A stretch of DNA of 47,731 nucleotides from Candidatus Nealsoniibacteriota bacterium (GCA_003551435.1 PUMQ01000009.1:1-47731), one strand, 5' to 3'. Counted from the stretch's first letter, positions 17,539-27,363 are shown. Program-made: numbers and translations. The notes: generated by a model from the sequence alone, not told the origin.

Positions 17539-18099
17539 ATGGGGAAAATAAACAGGTCGCTCAAGATCTTATTTCTTTTCAACGGTATTTTTGTTTTCGC
17601 GGCAATGCTTCTCGGACCGCTTTATGCGGTTTTTGTGGAAACGATTGACGAGAATGTTCTGGCGATTAGCTTTAGCTGGGCCGCCTTCTTATTGTCGGCA
17701 ACTTTATTTACTTATATTGTTTCCCAAAGAGGGGACAGCTTGAGAGAAAAAGAGTATCTTCTGATGGGAGGTTTTTTGATTCGGGGAGTATCATGGCTCC
17801 TTTTTATTCTTGCGGGTAACGTTTTTCATTTAATAATAATACAAGCGCTTTTAGGGCTCGGAGAGGCACTTGGGAGCCCTTCTTTTAACGCAATTTTTGC
17901 AGAACACCTAGATGAAGGAATGCAGATTAAAGAGTACTCCAGCTGGCAAGTGATCCAAAACGTAATAACCGCGCTGGCTACAATAATTGGAGGGCTGATT
18001 GTAGCTAATTTTGGATTTATTCCTCTTTTTATCGCCATGAGCGGCCTTGCTTTTATTTCTTTTTTTGGTGTTCTCGTACAGCCGAGAGAGGTTTTATAA
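17539..18099 (+). CDS. Half-length MFS-like membrane protein (6 TM)
   Basis: LLGLGEALGSPSFNAIFAEHLDEGMQIKEYSSWQVIQNVI MFS-type region; 186 aa. Confidence 0.65.
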   Translation: MGKINRSLKILFLFNGIFVFAAMLLGPLYAVFVETIDENVLAISFSWAAFLLSATLFTYIVSQRGDSLREKEYLLMGGFLIRGVSWLLFILAGNVFHLIIIQALLGLGEALGSPSFNAIFAEHLDEGMQIKEYSSWQVIQNVITALATIIGGLIVANFGFIPLFIAMSGLAFISFFGVLVQPREVL

Positions 18100-18154
18100 A
18101 AAGCTCAAACTTTTAGTTGCTTAACAGAGATTTTGCAACAGCCACTTTAATTGA

Positions 18155-18200
18155 TTTCCGGGAGATTGTTTCCCGGGTTTTTTATTTTATGATAAGATGG
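18155..18200 (+). repeat. Terminator-type repeat CCGGGAGATTGTTTCCCGGG-T6
   Basis: Matches 19637-19680 and 30755-30794. Confidence 0.7.
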
Positions 18201-18286
18201 TGCGATGGATGGTAAAAAATAAGCACTTATAATTATTATTTTATTTCTACCCGGAAGAGGTACTGTCTCTTACTTTTATTTAAAAA

Positions 18287-19573
18287 ATGAAACAAAAAGA
18301 AGCTCTCGAAATCCTAAAAGCGGGTTACAATGTTTTTCTTACCGGATGCGCGGGAGCCGGGAAAACTTATCTTTTGGGCGAATACATAAGATTTTTAAAG
18401 AAAAAGGGAGTTCCGGTTGGAATAACCGCTTCTACGGGAATTGCGGCAACCCACATCGGAGGAGTAACAATCCATTCTTTTAGTGGAATGGGAATTTTAA
18501 ACCAACTTACCGCTAGCGATCTTAATCGTGTCCTTAAAAAGAACTATCTTGCCAAAAACTTGAAAAGAACTCGGGTTTTGATTATTGATGAGATATCAAT
18601 GCTTTCTTTGGATCAGCTTGATATAGTCGATAGAATTATACGCAGTTTTTTGAAAAGCAACGAGCCTTTTGGGGGAATGCAGGTGGTTCTTTGCGGAGAT
18701 TTCTTTCAACTCCCGCCAGTTAAAAAAGATTACAATCTTTATACGCAAGGAACCGGCTTTGCTTACAAAAGCAGGGCTTGGAGGGAGCTGGATTTGAGGG
18801 TCTGTTATCTTACAGAGCGGTATCGCCACAAAGAAAAAGACCTTCTTTTTGTTCTGGACTCCATAAGAAAAAACAACGTAAACGAAGACGCTGTAAATCT
18901 TCTAAGAAAATGCTACAAAGCGAAGATAGGAAAAAGAGAAGAAATCACCAAACTTTATACTCACAACTTAAGCGTGGATAATATAAATGCCGGAGAATTA
19001 AAAAAGCTTTCCGGCAAACAAAAAACCTTCTATATGAACAAAAGAGGGCCGAAAGGGCTTGTAGAAACGCTGGCGAAAAACCTGCTTGCGCCCGAAAGAC
19101 TGGAGCTCAAAAAAGACGCCATAGTGATGTTTGTAAAAAACAATCCGGAGAAAGGCTACATTAACGGAACGCTTGGGCGTGTTGTTAGATTCCAGGAAGA
19201 AAAGCCGGTTGTAAAAACAAGAGAGGGGAGGTATGTAAAGGTGGAGCAGGAAAAGTGGAATGTTGAAGAAGACGGAGAAGTTAAAGCGGAGGTAAGGCAG
19301 CTGCCGTTGCGTTTGGCTTGGGCGATTACGGTGCACAAGAGCCAGGGAACAACGCTTGATGCCGCAGAAATTGATCTCAGCAGAGCCTTTGAGCCCGGAA
19401 TGGGATATGTCGCTCTTTCAAGAGTTCGCACGCTTAAGGGATTGAGGCTCATGGGGTTAAACAAAACAGCGCTAAAAGCAAATGAAGAAGTTATTAAAAT
19501 GGACGAAGCCTTTCAAAAGGCATCTAAAGAAGATAGAAAAGAGTTCTGTAGGATTCATAAAAAAGCGGCCTAA
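18287..19573 (+). CDS. Pif1-like / RecD-like superfamily 1B helicase
   Basis: GCAGAGKTYLL, LIIDEISMLS, LCGDFFQLPPV, LAWAITVHKSQGTTLDAAEIDL. Confidence 0.9.
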   Translation: MKQKEALEILKAGYNVFLTGCAGAGKTYLLGEYIRFLKKKGVPVGITASTGIAATHIGGVTIHSFSGMGILNQLTASDLNRVLKKNYLAKNLKRTRVLIIDEISMLSLDQLDIVDRIIRSFLKSNEPFGGMQVVLCGDFFQLPPVKKDYNLYTQGTGFAYKSRAWRELDLRVCYLTERYRHKEKDLLFVLDSIRKNNVNEDAVNLLRKCYKAKIGKREEITKLYTHNLSVDNINAGELKKLSGKQKTFYMNKRGPKGLVETLAKNLLAPERLELKKDAIVMFVKNNPEKGYINGTLGRVVRFQEEKPVVKTREGRYVKVEQEKWNVEEDGEVKAEVRQLPLRLAWAITVHKSQGTTLDAAEIDLSRAFEPGMGYVALSRVRTLKGLRLMGLNKTALKANEEVIKMDEAFQKASKEDRKEFCRIHKKAA

Positions 19574-19636
19574 ATCGCTCACCAAGTCATTTTTATAGCT
19601 TTTGTACTTTCTCGAGACCCGACCTCGGAAATATTA

Positions 19637-19680
19637 TATCCGGAGATTATTTCCCGGGTTTTTTATTTTATGGTATAGTG
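19637..19680 (+). repeat. Terminator plus extended -10 (TGGTATAGT) repeat
   Basis: CCGGAGATTATTTCCCGGG-T6-ATTTTATGGTATAGTG. Confidence 0.7.
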
Positions 19681-19761
19681 AAAAGAGTGAAAATGAATGT
19701 AGAAATACAATCATATGGGGAAAATAAAAGGTAAATAATATATGCAAAATGCATAATAAAT

Positions 19762-20076
19762 ATGGTAGATTTAAAGAAATTACAAAAAGAAATTTTTAAA
19801 AACAAGGTAGAGAAGGGGTTTAACACAAAAGACGTTAATTTTGAATTTGGGCTGACCTACGGAGAGCTTGCCGAGGCGTTTGACGCTTATCGTAAGAAAT
19901 TACCGGGATTGGGAGAAGAGCTGGCAGACGTAGCAATATATCTTATGGGGCTTTCTGAAATGCTCGGAATTGATCTTGAAGATGAGATTGTAAAAAAAGT
20001 AGAGAAAAACAGGCAAAGAAGTTACAAAAAAGTAAAAGGAGCAAACATCAAAGAAACAGACAAGAACAAAAAATAA
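19762..20076 (+). CDS. MazG-like nucleotide pyrophosphohydrolase
   Basis: LTYGELAEAFDAYRKKLPGLGEELADVAIYLMGLSEMLGID (EEXXE/EXXD-like pattern). Confidence 0.75.
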   Translation: MVDLKKLQKEIFKNKVEKGFNTKDVNFEFGLTYGELAEAFDAYRKKLPGLGEELADVAIYLMGLSEMLGIDLEDEIVKKVEKNRQRSYKKVKGANIKETDKNKK

Positions 20077-20164
20077 CAAAAAACCGAACCAAAAACCCAA
20101 AAAAAGCGGGTAGAGGAATAGCCAAACTTTTTAGATAAACTATGGGGAAAATAAAAACTTTATA

Positions 20165-20193
20165 TTGTCAGAAAAGCTTTATTGTGGTATAGT
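20165..20193 (+). promoter_or_regulatory. Promoter TTGTCA-17-TATAGT for the hsd operon
   Basis: Optimal spacing, upstream of ATG 20230. Confidence 0.7.
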
Positions 20194-20229
20194 ATAAAAG
20201 ATAGCTTACATCACAGAAAGTGATTTTTT

Positions 20230-22053
20230 ATGGAAAAATTTTCTGAACGTGACATTTGTTCTAAATACATCACTCCTGCACTTACCAATGTAGGCTGGGA
20301 TTTAGATACTCAAATTAGGGAAGAGCAGTCTTATACAAAGGGACGTATCAGCGTTTACGGAAAACTTGTATCACGAGGGGAAAGTAAGAGACCTGATTAT
20401 ACTCTTTATTATAAAAAAAACTTACCGCTTGCAGTCATTGAAGCAAAAGACTCTACTCATGCCGTGGGTGACGGAATGCAACAAGCTTTAAGTTATGCGA
20501 AAGATCTAGACATACCTTTTGCTTATAGTTCAAACGGGAAAAGATTTCTTGAGCACAGTAGACTGTCCGGAGAACAGGAGGTAGAAAAGGAAATAGAATT
20601 AAGTGAATTTCCATCACCTGAAGAGCTTTACTGGCGATTTAAAAAAGAAAAAGATTTCTCAAAAGAAGTAGAAGAAGTTTTACTGCAAGATTATTATGAA
20701 GGGCAAACAGTCCATACTCCTCGCTATTTTCAGAGAGTTGCAGTAAATCGTGCAGTAGAGACTATTGCAAAGGGGCAGCGACGCGTCTTACTTGTAATGG
20801 CTACAGGAACAGGGAAAACTTACACCGCTTTTCAAATTATTTGGAAGTTATGGAAGACAAAGAGAAAGAGGAGAATTCTTTTTCTTGTGGATCGTACCGC
20901 TCTTGCTACTCAAGCAATTCAAGGAGATTTTAGACATTTTGGAGATAAGTTAACTCGCGTAAAAGAAGGTGTTGCCGATCCTGCTTATGAAGTGTATGTG
21001 GCTCTTTATCAAGGGCTATATAGCAATGAGGAGCGCAGAAAATTGTTCAAGCAGTTCTCATCCGATTTTTTCGATTTAGTAGTAGTAGATGAGTGCCATA
21101 GAGGAAGTGCAAAAGATAATGCTGCATGGCGAGAGATACTTGAATATTACTCTTCAGCTACACAAATCGGACTCACCGCTACTCCCAAAGAGGACGTAGA
21201 TGTGAGCAACAGCGAGTATTTCGGAAACCCTGTTTATGTTTATTCTCTTAAAAAAGGAATAGAAGATGGCTTCTTAGCACCTTATAAGGTAATGCGTTAT
21301 GTGCTTGATAAAGATATTGAGTGGAGACCAAACGAACTTATTACAGATAAAAATGGAAACCCTATTGAAGATAGGATTTATAACTCTAAAGATTATGATA
21401 GAAATATTATTATCAAAGACAGAACGGAGCTGGTAGCTCGAACTATAAGTAAGCATATCAGAGAAACAGAACCTATGCAAAAGACGATTGTCTTCTGTGT
21501 TGATATAAATCATGCAGAGAGAATGAGACAAGCTTTGGTAAATGCCAACAAGGATGAAGTTGACAAAAATCACCGCTATGTCGTTCGTCTTACAGGGGAT
21601 GCTTACGAGAAAGATAAAGAGCTTGAAAATTTCTCCAATCCAGAATCTCCCTATCCAGCGATAGTAACTACCTCTGATCTTCTTACTACCGGAGTTGATG
21701 TGCAAACGTGTAAGCTTATTGTTCTTGACGCGCCCATTAATTCAGTAACTAAGTTTAAGCAGATAATTGGAAGAGGAACAAGATTACGAGAAGATTTTGG
21801 GAAATATTATTTTACAATAATGGATTTTCGGGGTGTCACTCGACTTTTTGCTGATCCTGAGTTTGATGGAGAACCTATCAAAGAAAAAGATGAAAAGAAA
21901 ATCCACGGAGAAGAAGATATTGAATCAATAGAAGAAGAAGTAAAAGAAGAAACGCCAGAGATGGAAGAGTTTCAAGAAGAAAATCCCTACGAAGAAGTAA
22001 TTCTTCATCCCGAAAAAGAGGAAGAGAGGGGGGGGCACAAACAAGACCGATAG
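20230..22053 (+). CDS. hsdR: Type I restriction enzyme R subunit, N-terminal and helicase part (split at a G8 tract)
   Basis: PD-(D/E)XK RPDYTLYYKKNLPLAVIEAK; MATGTGKTYTAFQI; VVVDECHRGS; TTGVDVQTCK; QIIGRGTRL. Confidence 0.92.
   Translation: MEKFSERDICSKYITPALTNVGWDLDTQIREEQSYTKGRISVYGKLVSRGESKRPDYTLYYKKNLPLAVIEAKDSTHAVGDGMQQALSYAKDLDIPFAYSSNGKRFLEHSRLSGEQEVEKEIELSEFPSPEELYWRFKKEKDFSKEVEEVLLQDYYEGQTVHTPRYFQRVAVNRAVETIAKGQRRVLLVMATGTGKTYTAFQIIWKLWKTKRKRRILFLVDRTALATQAIQGDFRHFGDKLTRVKEGVADPAYEVYVALYQGLYSNEERRKLFKQFSSDFFDLVVVDECHRGSAKDNAAWREILEYYSSATQIGLTATPKEDVDVSNSEYFGNPVYVYSLKKGIEDGFLAPYKVMRYVLDKDIEWRPNELITDKNGNPIEDRIYNSKDYDRNIIIKDRTELVARTISKHIRETEPMQKTIVFCVDINHAERMRQALVNANKDEVDKNHRYVVRLTGDAYEKDKELENFSNPESPYPAIVTTSDLLTTGVDVQTCKLIVLDAPINSVTKFKQIIGRGTRLREDFGKYYFTIMDFRGVTRLFADPEFDGEPIKEKDEKKIHGEEDIESIEEEVKEETPEMEEFQEENPYEEVILHPEKEEERGGHKQDR
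22028..22035 (+). repeat. G8 homopolymer inside hsdR
   Basis: gaagaga-GGGGGGGG-cacaaac; a -1 shift here restores a continuous frame. Confidence 0.9.
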
Positions 22054-22085
22054 TCGAGGGGGTAGATTTCAATATTTCTACAAGA

Positions 22086-22610
22086 ATGATTCAGTATATC
22101 GATCCGGAAACAGGGAAGCTTATTGCTGAGTCACTTACGGATTATACAAGGAAAAAAATTGCAAACGAGTATCAATCTCTTGATAATTTCCTCTCTGATT
22201 GGAACAAAGAAGAAAGAAAAGACATTATTATAAAAGAACTTGAAAGAAAGGGGATTCCTGTTGATGAGTTAAAAAAGGAGGTGGGCGCCAATGTTGATGA
22301 ATTTGATACTATACTTCATGTAGCTTTTAACAAAGAGCCCTTAACAAGATCAGAAAGAGCAAAAAGAGTTAAAGAAAATAACTTACTCTCAAAATACGAG
22401 GGAAAGGCAAGAGAGGTTTTAGAAGCTCTCCTTGATAAATATGCTGATCAAGGGTCTTTGGCAATTGATGATATTGGAGATTTAGAAGTATCTCCTTTTA
22501 ATGAGTTTGGCACTCCAATAGAAATCGTAGAAGATATTTTTGGCGGAAGAGAGAATTATCTAAAAGCAGTAAGGGAGCTCCAAGAGAAACTTTATAATAT
22601 ATCTGTTTAA
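22086..22610 (+). CDS. hsdR: Type I restriction R subunit C-terminal domain (EcoEI_R_C-like), separate frame
   Basis: MIQYIDPETGKLIAESLTDYTRKKI...; continuous upstream in this frame back to the G8 tract. Confidence 0.85.
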   Translation: MIQYIDPETGKLIAESLTDYTRKKIANEYQSLDNFLSDWNKEERKDIIIKELERKGIPVDELKKEVGANVDEFDTILHVAFNKEPLTRSERAKRVKENNLLSKYEGKAREVLEALLDKYADQGSLAIDDIGDLEVSPFNEFGTPIEIVEDIFGGRENYLKAVRELQEKLYNISV

Positions 22611-22615
22611 AATCT

Positions 22616-24037
22616 ATGTCTATAGATAATGTAATAAAAAATATAAGGAATATAATGCGCAAAGATGACGGGGTAGCTGGCGACGGGCAGAGAATTGAGC
22701 AAATTGTTTGGATGATTTTTCTAAAGATATTTGATGACCAAGAAAAATTTTATGAATTAAGGGATAGTAATTATAGATCTCCACTGCCTGAGGATCTCCG
22801 TTGGAGAAATTGGGCGGCTAATCCAGAAGGGATTACCGGAGATGAACTTTTAAACTTTATAAACCAAAAGCTTTTCCCAAAGCTAAAAGAAGTTTCTAAT
22901 GGTAAAAACAAACACGCGGAAATAATCCGCGCTGTTTTTGAAGATGCGAATAACTACATGAAATCAGGGGTTAATATAAGGCAGGTTGTTAATGAGATAA
23001 ACAAGATTAATTTTAATAGAAAAAGTGATAGACACCTCTTAAACGATATTTACGAAAATATATTAAAAGAACTTCAAAGTGCGGGTGATTATGGAGAGTT
23101 TTACACTCCTCGCCCTCTTACCAAGTTTATCGTAGATGTTGTTGATCCTAAACTTGGAGAAACAGTATTTGACCCTGCATGCGGAACAGGAGGGTTTTTA
23201 GTAAATGTCTTAGATCACGTGAGAGAAAATTATATAAAAAGAAAAGAAGAAGAGGAAAGGTTGCAAGACTCAATTTATGGAACAGAGCTGAAATCTCTCC
23301 CGCATATGCTGGCGGTAACTAACATGATGCTTCACAGCGTAGAAACTCCTTCTAATATAAAAAGAGATAACACCCTTGCGAAACCCCTTACTGATTACAC
23401 ACACAAAGATCGCGTAGATATTATTGTTACTAATCCGCCTTTTGGGGCCTCTGTGCAAGATGGGGTAGAGAAGAACTTTCCGAGCGATTTTAGAACTCGG
23501 GAAACTGCAGATCTTTTCTTGTACTTCTTTATTCACATATTAAAAGAAGGTGGAAGAGCTGGAATTGTTTTGCCCGATGGCACGCTTTTTGGAGAAGGTG
23601 TTAAGACAAGGTTAAAGAAAAAATTAGTAGAGGAGTGTAACTTACATACCATAGTGAGATTGCCACAGGGAGTATTTAATCCTTATGCCGGTGTAAATAC
23701 TAACCTTTTGTTTTTTACTAAAGGAGAGCCAACAAAAGAAATTTGGTATTACAAACTTCCACTACCAGAAGGAATGAAACAATACACAAAAAATCGTGGA
23801 ATTAAGCACGAGGAATTTGATCCAGTACGCGAATGGTGGAACGACCGCAAAGAAAACGAACATGCATGGAAAGTTTCTATAGAAGATGTAAAAGAAAGAA
23901 ACTATAACTTAGACTTCAAAAACCCAAACACTAAAGAAGAAAAAGAATATAAAGACCCAAAAGATTTAGTGGGGGAAATTGAAAAGAAAGAAAATAAGGT
24001 TATTGAGATTTTAAGAGAAATTAGGAAAAATTTATGA
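22616..24037 (+). CDS. hsdM: Type I modification methyltransferase M subunit
   Basis: YGEFYTPRPLTKFIVDVV, FDPACGTGGFLVN, DIIVTNPPFGA. Confidence 0.96.
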   Translation: MSIDNVIKNIRNIMRKDDGVAGDGQRIEQIVWMIFLKIFDDQEKFYELRDSNYRSPLPEDLRWRNWAANPEGITGDELLNFINQKLFPKLKEVSNGKNKHAEIIRAVFEDANNYMKSGVNIRQVVNEINKINFNRKSDRHLLNDIYENILKELQSAGDYGEFYTPRPLTKFIVDVVDPKLGETVFDPACGTGGFLVNVLDHVRENYIKRKEEEERLQDSIYGTELKSLPHMLAVTNMMLHSVETPSNIKRDNTLAKPLTDYTHKDRVDIIVTNPPFGASVQDGVEKNFPSDFRTRETADLFLYFFIHILKEGGRAGIVLPDGTLFGEGVKTRLKKKLVEECNLHTIVRLPQGVFNPYAGVNTNLLFFTKGEPTKEIWYYKLPLPEGMKQYTKNRGIKHEEFDPVREWWNDRKENEHAWKVSIEDVKERNYNLDFKNPNTKEEKEYKDPKDLVGEIEKKENKVIEILREIRKNL

Positions 24038-24846
24038 GAAGTAAAAATGAAAAGGAAAATATATACATATTAAGTGATGAAAGCGGAAGTTGGCACGAAA
24101 AGGAGGGGGTGTATTTGAGGTCATGGGTGGCAATTTTTGAAAAAGATTATCAGGATTTAAAAAATATTATTTCAAAATTAAATAAGGGGCTAGAATTTAA
24201 AGAGCTTAAGTGGAGTAAAGTTGTAAAAAATAAGGATGCTTCTGAATGCTTAAAAGATTCTTTTGATTTTAGGGTTTTTATAACCCTATCCTCTCCAAAG
24301 GAAATAAAATGGGATAAAAAGTACAAAATTACTAAGCATTTTAATGAAATAACTGATAAATTGAATTTTGGCGACTTATCTGAGTCAGTAATAATTTCAA
24401 TTAAAAAAAAGATTTATGATGATATTTGCAATATTCTTTTCTTAAACCTCTATGAGTTATTTCATATAGAAAATTCTTACAAAAGAATTAAGGAATACAT
24501 TAAAGGTGATGATTATAACTTAATTTATAAAATTGATAATCCTCAATTTCTAGACAATTCTTATAAAGAGTTAATACGTGATATAGTTAATCCAAAAGAA
24601 ATTAAAATAATAAAAAAATCAGAAAAAGAAGAAGGGGTGCAATTTGCTGATGTAATTGCTGGATGCATTAGATCTATTATTTTGGAAGATGAAAATCATG
24701 AAATAGCTAAGCAGTTTTATCAGGAAATTATCAAAAATAAGTTTATTCAAAACAAAGAAACGAGTTTTATAAATCCCAATTTTATTTTTCATAATGAAAT
24801 GAATCAAAAAACAGAAAGGCAGATAAAAAAACTATGGAAGTTATAG
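24034..24846 (+). CDS. DUF3800-like protein inside the type I R-M operon
   Basis: N-terminal YILSDESGSW and C-terminal VQFADVIAGCIRS; start overlaps the hsdM stop. Confidence 0.75.
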   Translation: MRSKNEKENIYILSDESGSWHEKEGVYLRSWVAIFEKDYQDLKNIISKLNKGLEFKELKWSKVVKNKDASECLKDSFDFRVFITLSSPKEIKWDKKYKITKHFNEITDKLNFGDLSESVIISIKKKIYDDICNILFLNLYELFHIENSYKRIKEYIKGDDYNLIYKIDNPQFLDNSYKELIRDIVNPKEIKIIKKSEKEEGVQFADVIAGCIRSIILEDENHEIAKQFYQEIIKNKFIQNKETSFINPNFIFHNEMNQKTERQIKKLWKL

Positions 24847-24870
24847 TGAAGAGTTTTTCAAAAATTAAAT

Positions 24871-25995
24871 ATGAAATATACATTAGAAAAATTAGGAGAG
24901 GTGATTGAATTTCTTCCTAAGTCAAAACGAAGAGCGGGAGATGCTTTAGAAGAAGGAAAATACCCTTTTTTTACTTCTAGTTATAGGCAAAAATTTATTG
25001 ATTTTGCAGATTATAAAGAAGAAGCAATAATACTTGGCACAGGAGGAAGCCCAACAATTCATTTTTCTAAAAATTTTTCTACCTCGGCTGATACTTTTGT
25101 GATAAAAGGAAAGAAAGAAATACTAGATAATAAATTTTTTTATTATTTTTTAGTCTCTCAGGTTGATTTATTGGAAAAAGGATTTAAGGGAGCAGCACTA
25201 AAACATATATCAAAGGAATATATAAAAAATATTGAAATCCCCCTCCCACCACTCGAAACACAAAAGAAAATTGTAGAAAAAGTAGATGGTTTATTTGCAA
25301 AAATAGAAGAAGCAAAAAAACTAAGAAAAGAAGCTAAAGAAAGTACAGAAAATTTCCTGCCATCTGCCCTTCATAAAATTTTTGAAGAAGGAAAGAGCAA
25401 ATGGAGTGAAGTAAAATTAGGCGAAGTTAGTGAAATCACTCGTGGCGGATCTCCTCGACCAATAAGTAGATACTTTACCGAAAACGAAGATGGAATAAAC
25501 TGGATTAAGATTGGAGACGCAAGTAATTCCAATAAATATATTTACAAAACTAAACAAAAAATAAAAAAAGAAGGGTTAAAAAAATCAAGAGAGGTTGGAA
25601 AAGGTGATTTACTCTTATCAAATTCTATGAGCTTTGGACGACCCTATATCATGAAAACAACGGGGGCAATACATGATGGATGGTTAGCAATTAAGCCAGA
25701 CCATAGAAAGGTGAGCGAGGAATATTTATATCAAGTACTGGGGAGCCCCCAGACGATAAACTATGTGCAGGATTTAGCTGGAGGTGCTGTAGTTAAAAAT
25801 TTAAATATTGATAGAGTAAAAACTATTCCTGTTTTGCTTCCACCACTAAAAGAACAAGAAAAAATTGTAGAGCATCTTGATTCACTTTCTGAAAAATCTC
25901 AGCAAACCCAAGGATTTCAATCCCAAACAGAAGAAGATTTAGAAAACTTAGAAAAATCAATCCTCCACAAAGCCTTTAATGATAAATTAATTTAA
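24871..25995 (+). CDS. hsdS: Type I specificity subunit with two target recognition domains
   Basis: Two IPLPPLETQKKIVEKVD / VLLPPLKEQEKIVEHLD conserved regions. Confidence 0.95.
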   Translation: MKYTLEKLGEVIEFLPKSKRRAGDALEEGKYPFFTSSYRQKFIDFADYKEEAIILGTGGSPTIHFSKNFSTSADTFVIKGKKEILDNKFFYYFLVSQVDLLEKGFKGAALKHISKEYIKNIEIPLPPLETQKKIVEKVDGLFAKIEEAKKLRKEAKESTENFLPSALHKIFEEGKSKWSEVKLGEVSEITRGGSPRPISRYFTENEDGINWIKIGDASNSNKYIYKTKQKIKKEGLKKSREVGKGDLLLSNSMSFGRPYIMKTTGAIHDGWLAIKPDHRKVSEEYLYQVLGSPQTINYVQDLAGGAVVKNLNIDRVKTIPVLLPPLKEQEKIVEHLDSLSEKSQQTQGFQSQTEEDLENLEKSILHKAFNDKLI

Positions 25996-26039
25996 AATAA
26001 TGGGGAAAAAGATGAAGAAAATAAGAGACGGGCTTTTGA
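25984..26039 (+). repeat. 56-bp direct repeat, copy A (gene-start relic)
   Basis: Identical to 28227-28282. Confidence 0.95.
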
Positions 26040-26080
26040 GGAATTAAAAAAATTTACAAATAATATTTTATAGAAAAATT

Positions 26081-27274
26081 ATGATATCTAATCAAAAAAT
26101 AAGAGAGTGGATAAGTTTATATCTTCAACATATTGAAGAAATTACTCCAGAGGCTCATGTGCGAGAGGAAGAGGGATATAAATTTAAGTCCGTTGATACA
26201 TTCCAGAAAAACTTTGATATAAATGCTTCCAATCTAGCTGAGAACTTAGATAAGGCAATTGAGAACAATAACCTTGTAATGGGAAATATGTACTTCCCCA
26301 AAAGAGTACTTATTATACTTGCTAGTGAGTATCCACAAGAAGTACGCAAAATTCTTGTGGATTTTTTTAACACAGAAGATAAGATAGAAGATCGTATCAA
26401 TAAAGCCCAAGAAAACATCGAGGGGCTGAAAGAAAGGCGCAACAAGGAGTGCGAAGAAAATTGGGAGCATACTTTTGTTAGCTTACGATTTCTAAGTCTT
26501 CTTTTGGGGTTTCGTTATCCGGAGCAGTATAACCCCATTAAGCCTAGGGAATGGAGTATGTTTTGCAAATTTGTTGACGCCGATTTCTCTATTTCTCAAG
26601 GAACTACACACGGTGAAAAATATAAGATACTCGAGCCGTATATTGACGCATTACGTGAAGAAATTAAAAAGATGCCAGAGATAAAGAAACTAAAAGATCA
26701 GCTAACAAGGGGGCTTGAGTTTACAGATAGTGAATTTCGATGGATGGCGCAGAATATGATTTATGTTACTGCAAGAATAATGGCTGAAAAAAGGGGCAAT
26801 GAAAAGCCCCAACAAAAGGAAGTAACTAGCTCGAGAGAAATCGAGATGACAGGAGAGAAAGAAGAGCCTTTAGAATTTCCCCTTGAAGAGTATTTAGAAA
26901 ACTTTATCGTGAAGAATTGGAACAGTATAGATTTTGGAGAACCACTTACGCTTTATATTGATGATGAAGGGACACCGGCACAACAGTATCCAACATCGGA
27001 GGGGTTTATTGATCTACTTGCAAAGGATAGGGACGGAGGTTTTGTGGTTATCGAATTAAAAAAGGGAAGAAGCAATCAACAAGTTGTAGGACAAGTGCTT
27101 AGTTACGTTGGATGGGTAAAAAATAATCTTGCCGGTAAGGGGCAAAAAGTTAGAGGGTTTATTGTTGCTGCTGATGGAAATAGAGCTCTACTTGATGCCG
27201 TGAGTACTGTTAGTAATTTTATTTCGGTTAAATATTATCGGGTGAAGTTTAATTTTGAAGACCCGGAAGCGTAA
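26081..27274 (+). CDS. Putative defence nuclease: helical N-terminal domain fused to a NucS/DUF91-like PD-(D/E)XK domain
   Basis: GFIDLLAKDRDGGFVVIELKKGRSNQQVVGQVLSYVGWVK; N-terminal FLSLLLGFRYPEQYNPIKPREW. Confidence 0.75.
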   Translation: MISNQKIREWISLYLQHIEEITPEAHVREEEGYKFKSVDTFQKNFDINASNLAENLDKAIENNNLVMGNMYFPKRVLIILASEYPQEVRKILVDFFNTEDKIEDRINKAQENIEGLKERRNKECEENWEHTFVSLRFLSLLLGFRYPEQYNPIKPREWSMFCKFVDADFSISQGTTHGEKYKILEPYIDALREEIKKMPEIKKLKDQLTRGLEFTDSEFRWMAQNMIYVTARIMAEKRGNEKPQQKEVTSSREIEMTGEKEEPLEFPLEEYLENFIVKNWNSIDFGEPLTLYIDDEGTPAQQYPTSEGFIDLLAKDRDGGFVVIELKKGRSNQQVVGQVLSYVGWVKNNLAGKGQKVRGFIVAADGNRALLDAVSTVSNFISVKYYRVKFNFEDPEA

Positions 27275-27363
27275 ATAAAAAAGATACTGTAAATAAATAA
27301 TATTGGACGCTTTTTCAAATAATCAATCTTAAAAATATTTCTTAAAATAAATAATTACTAAAA

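Noticed and set aside
21274-21705. 143-aa minus-strand ORF inside hsdR
   Set aside because: Shadow of the conserved helicase coding frame.
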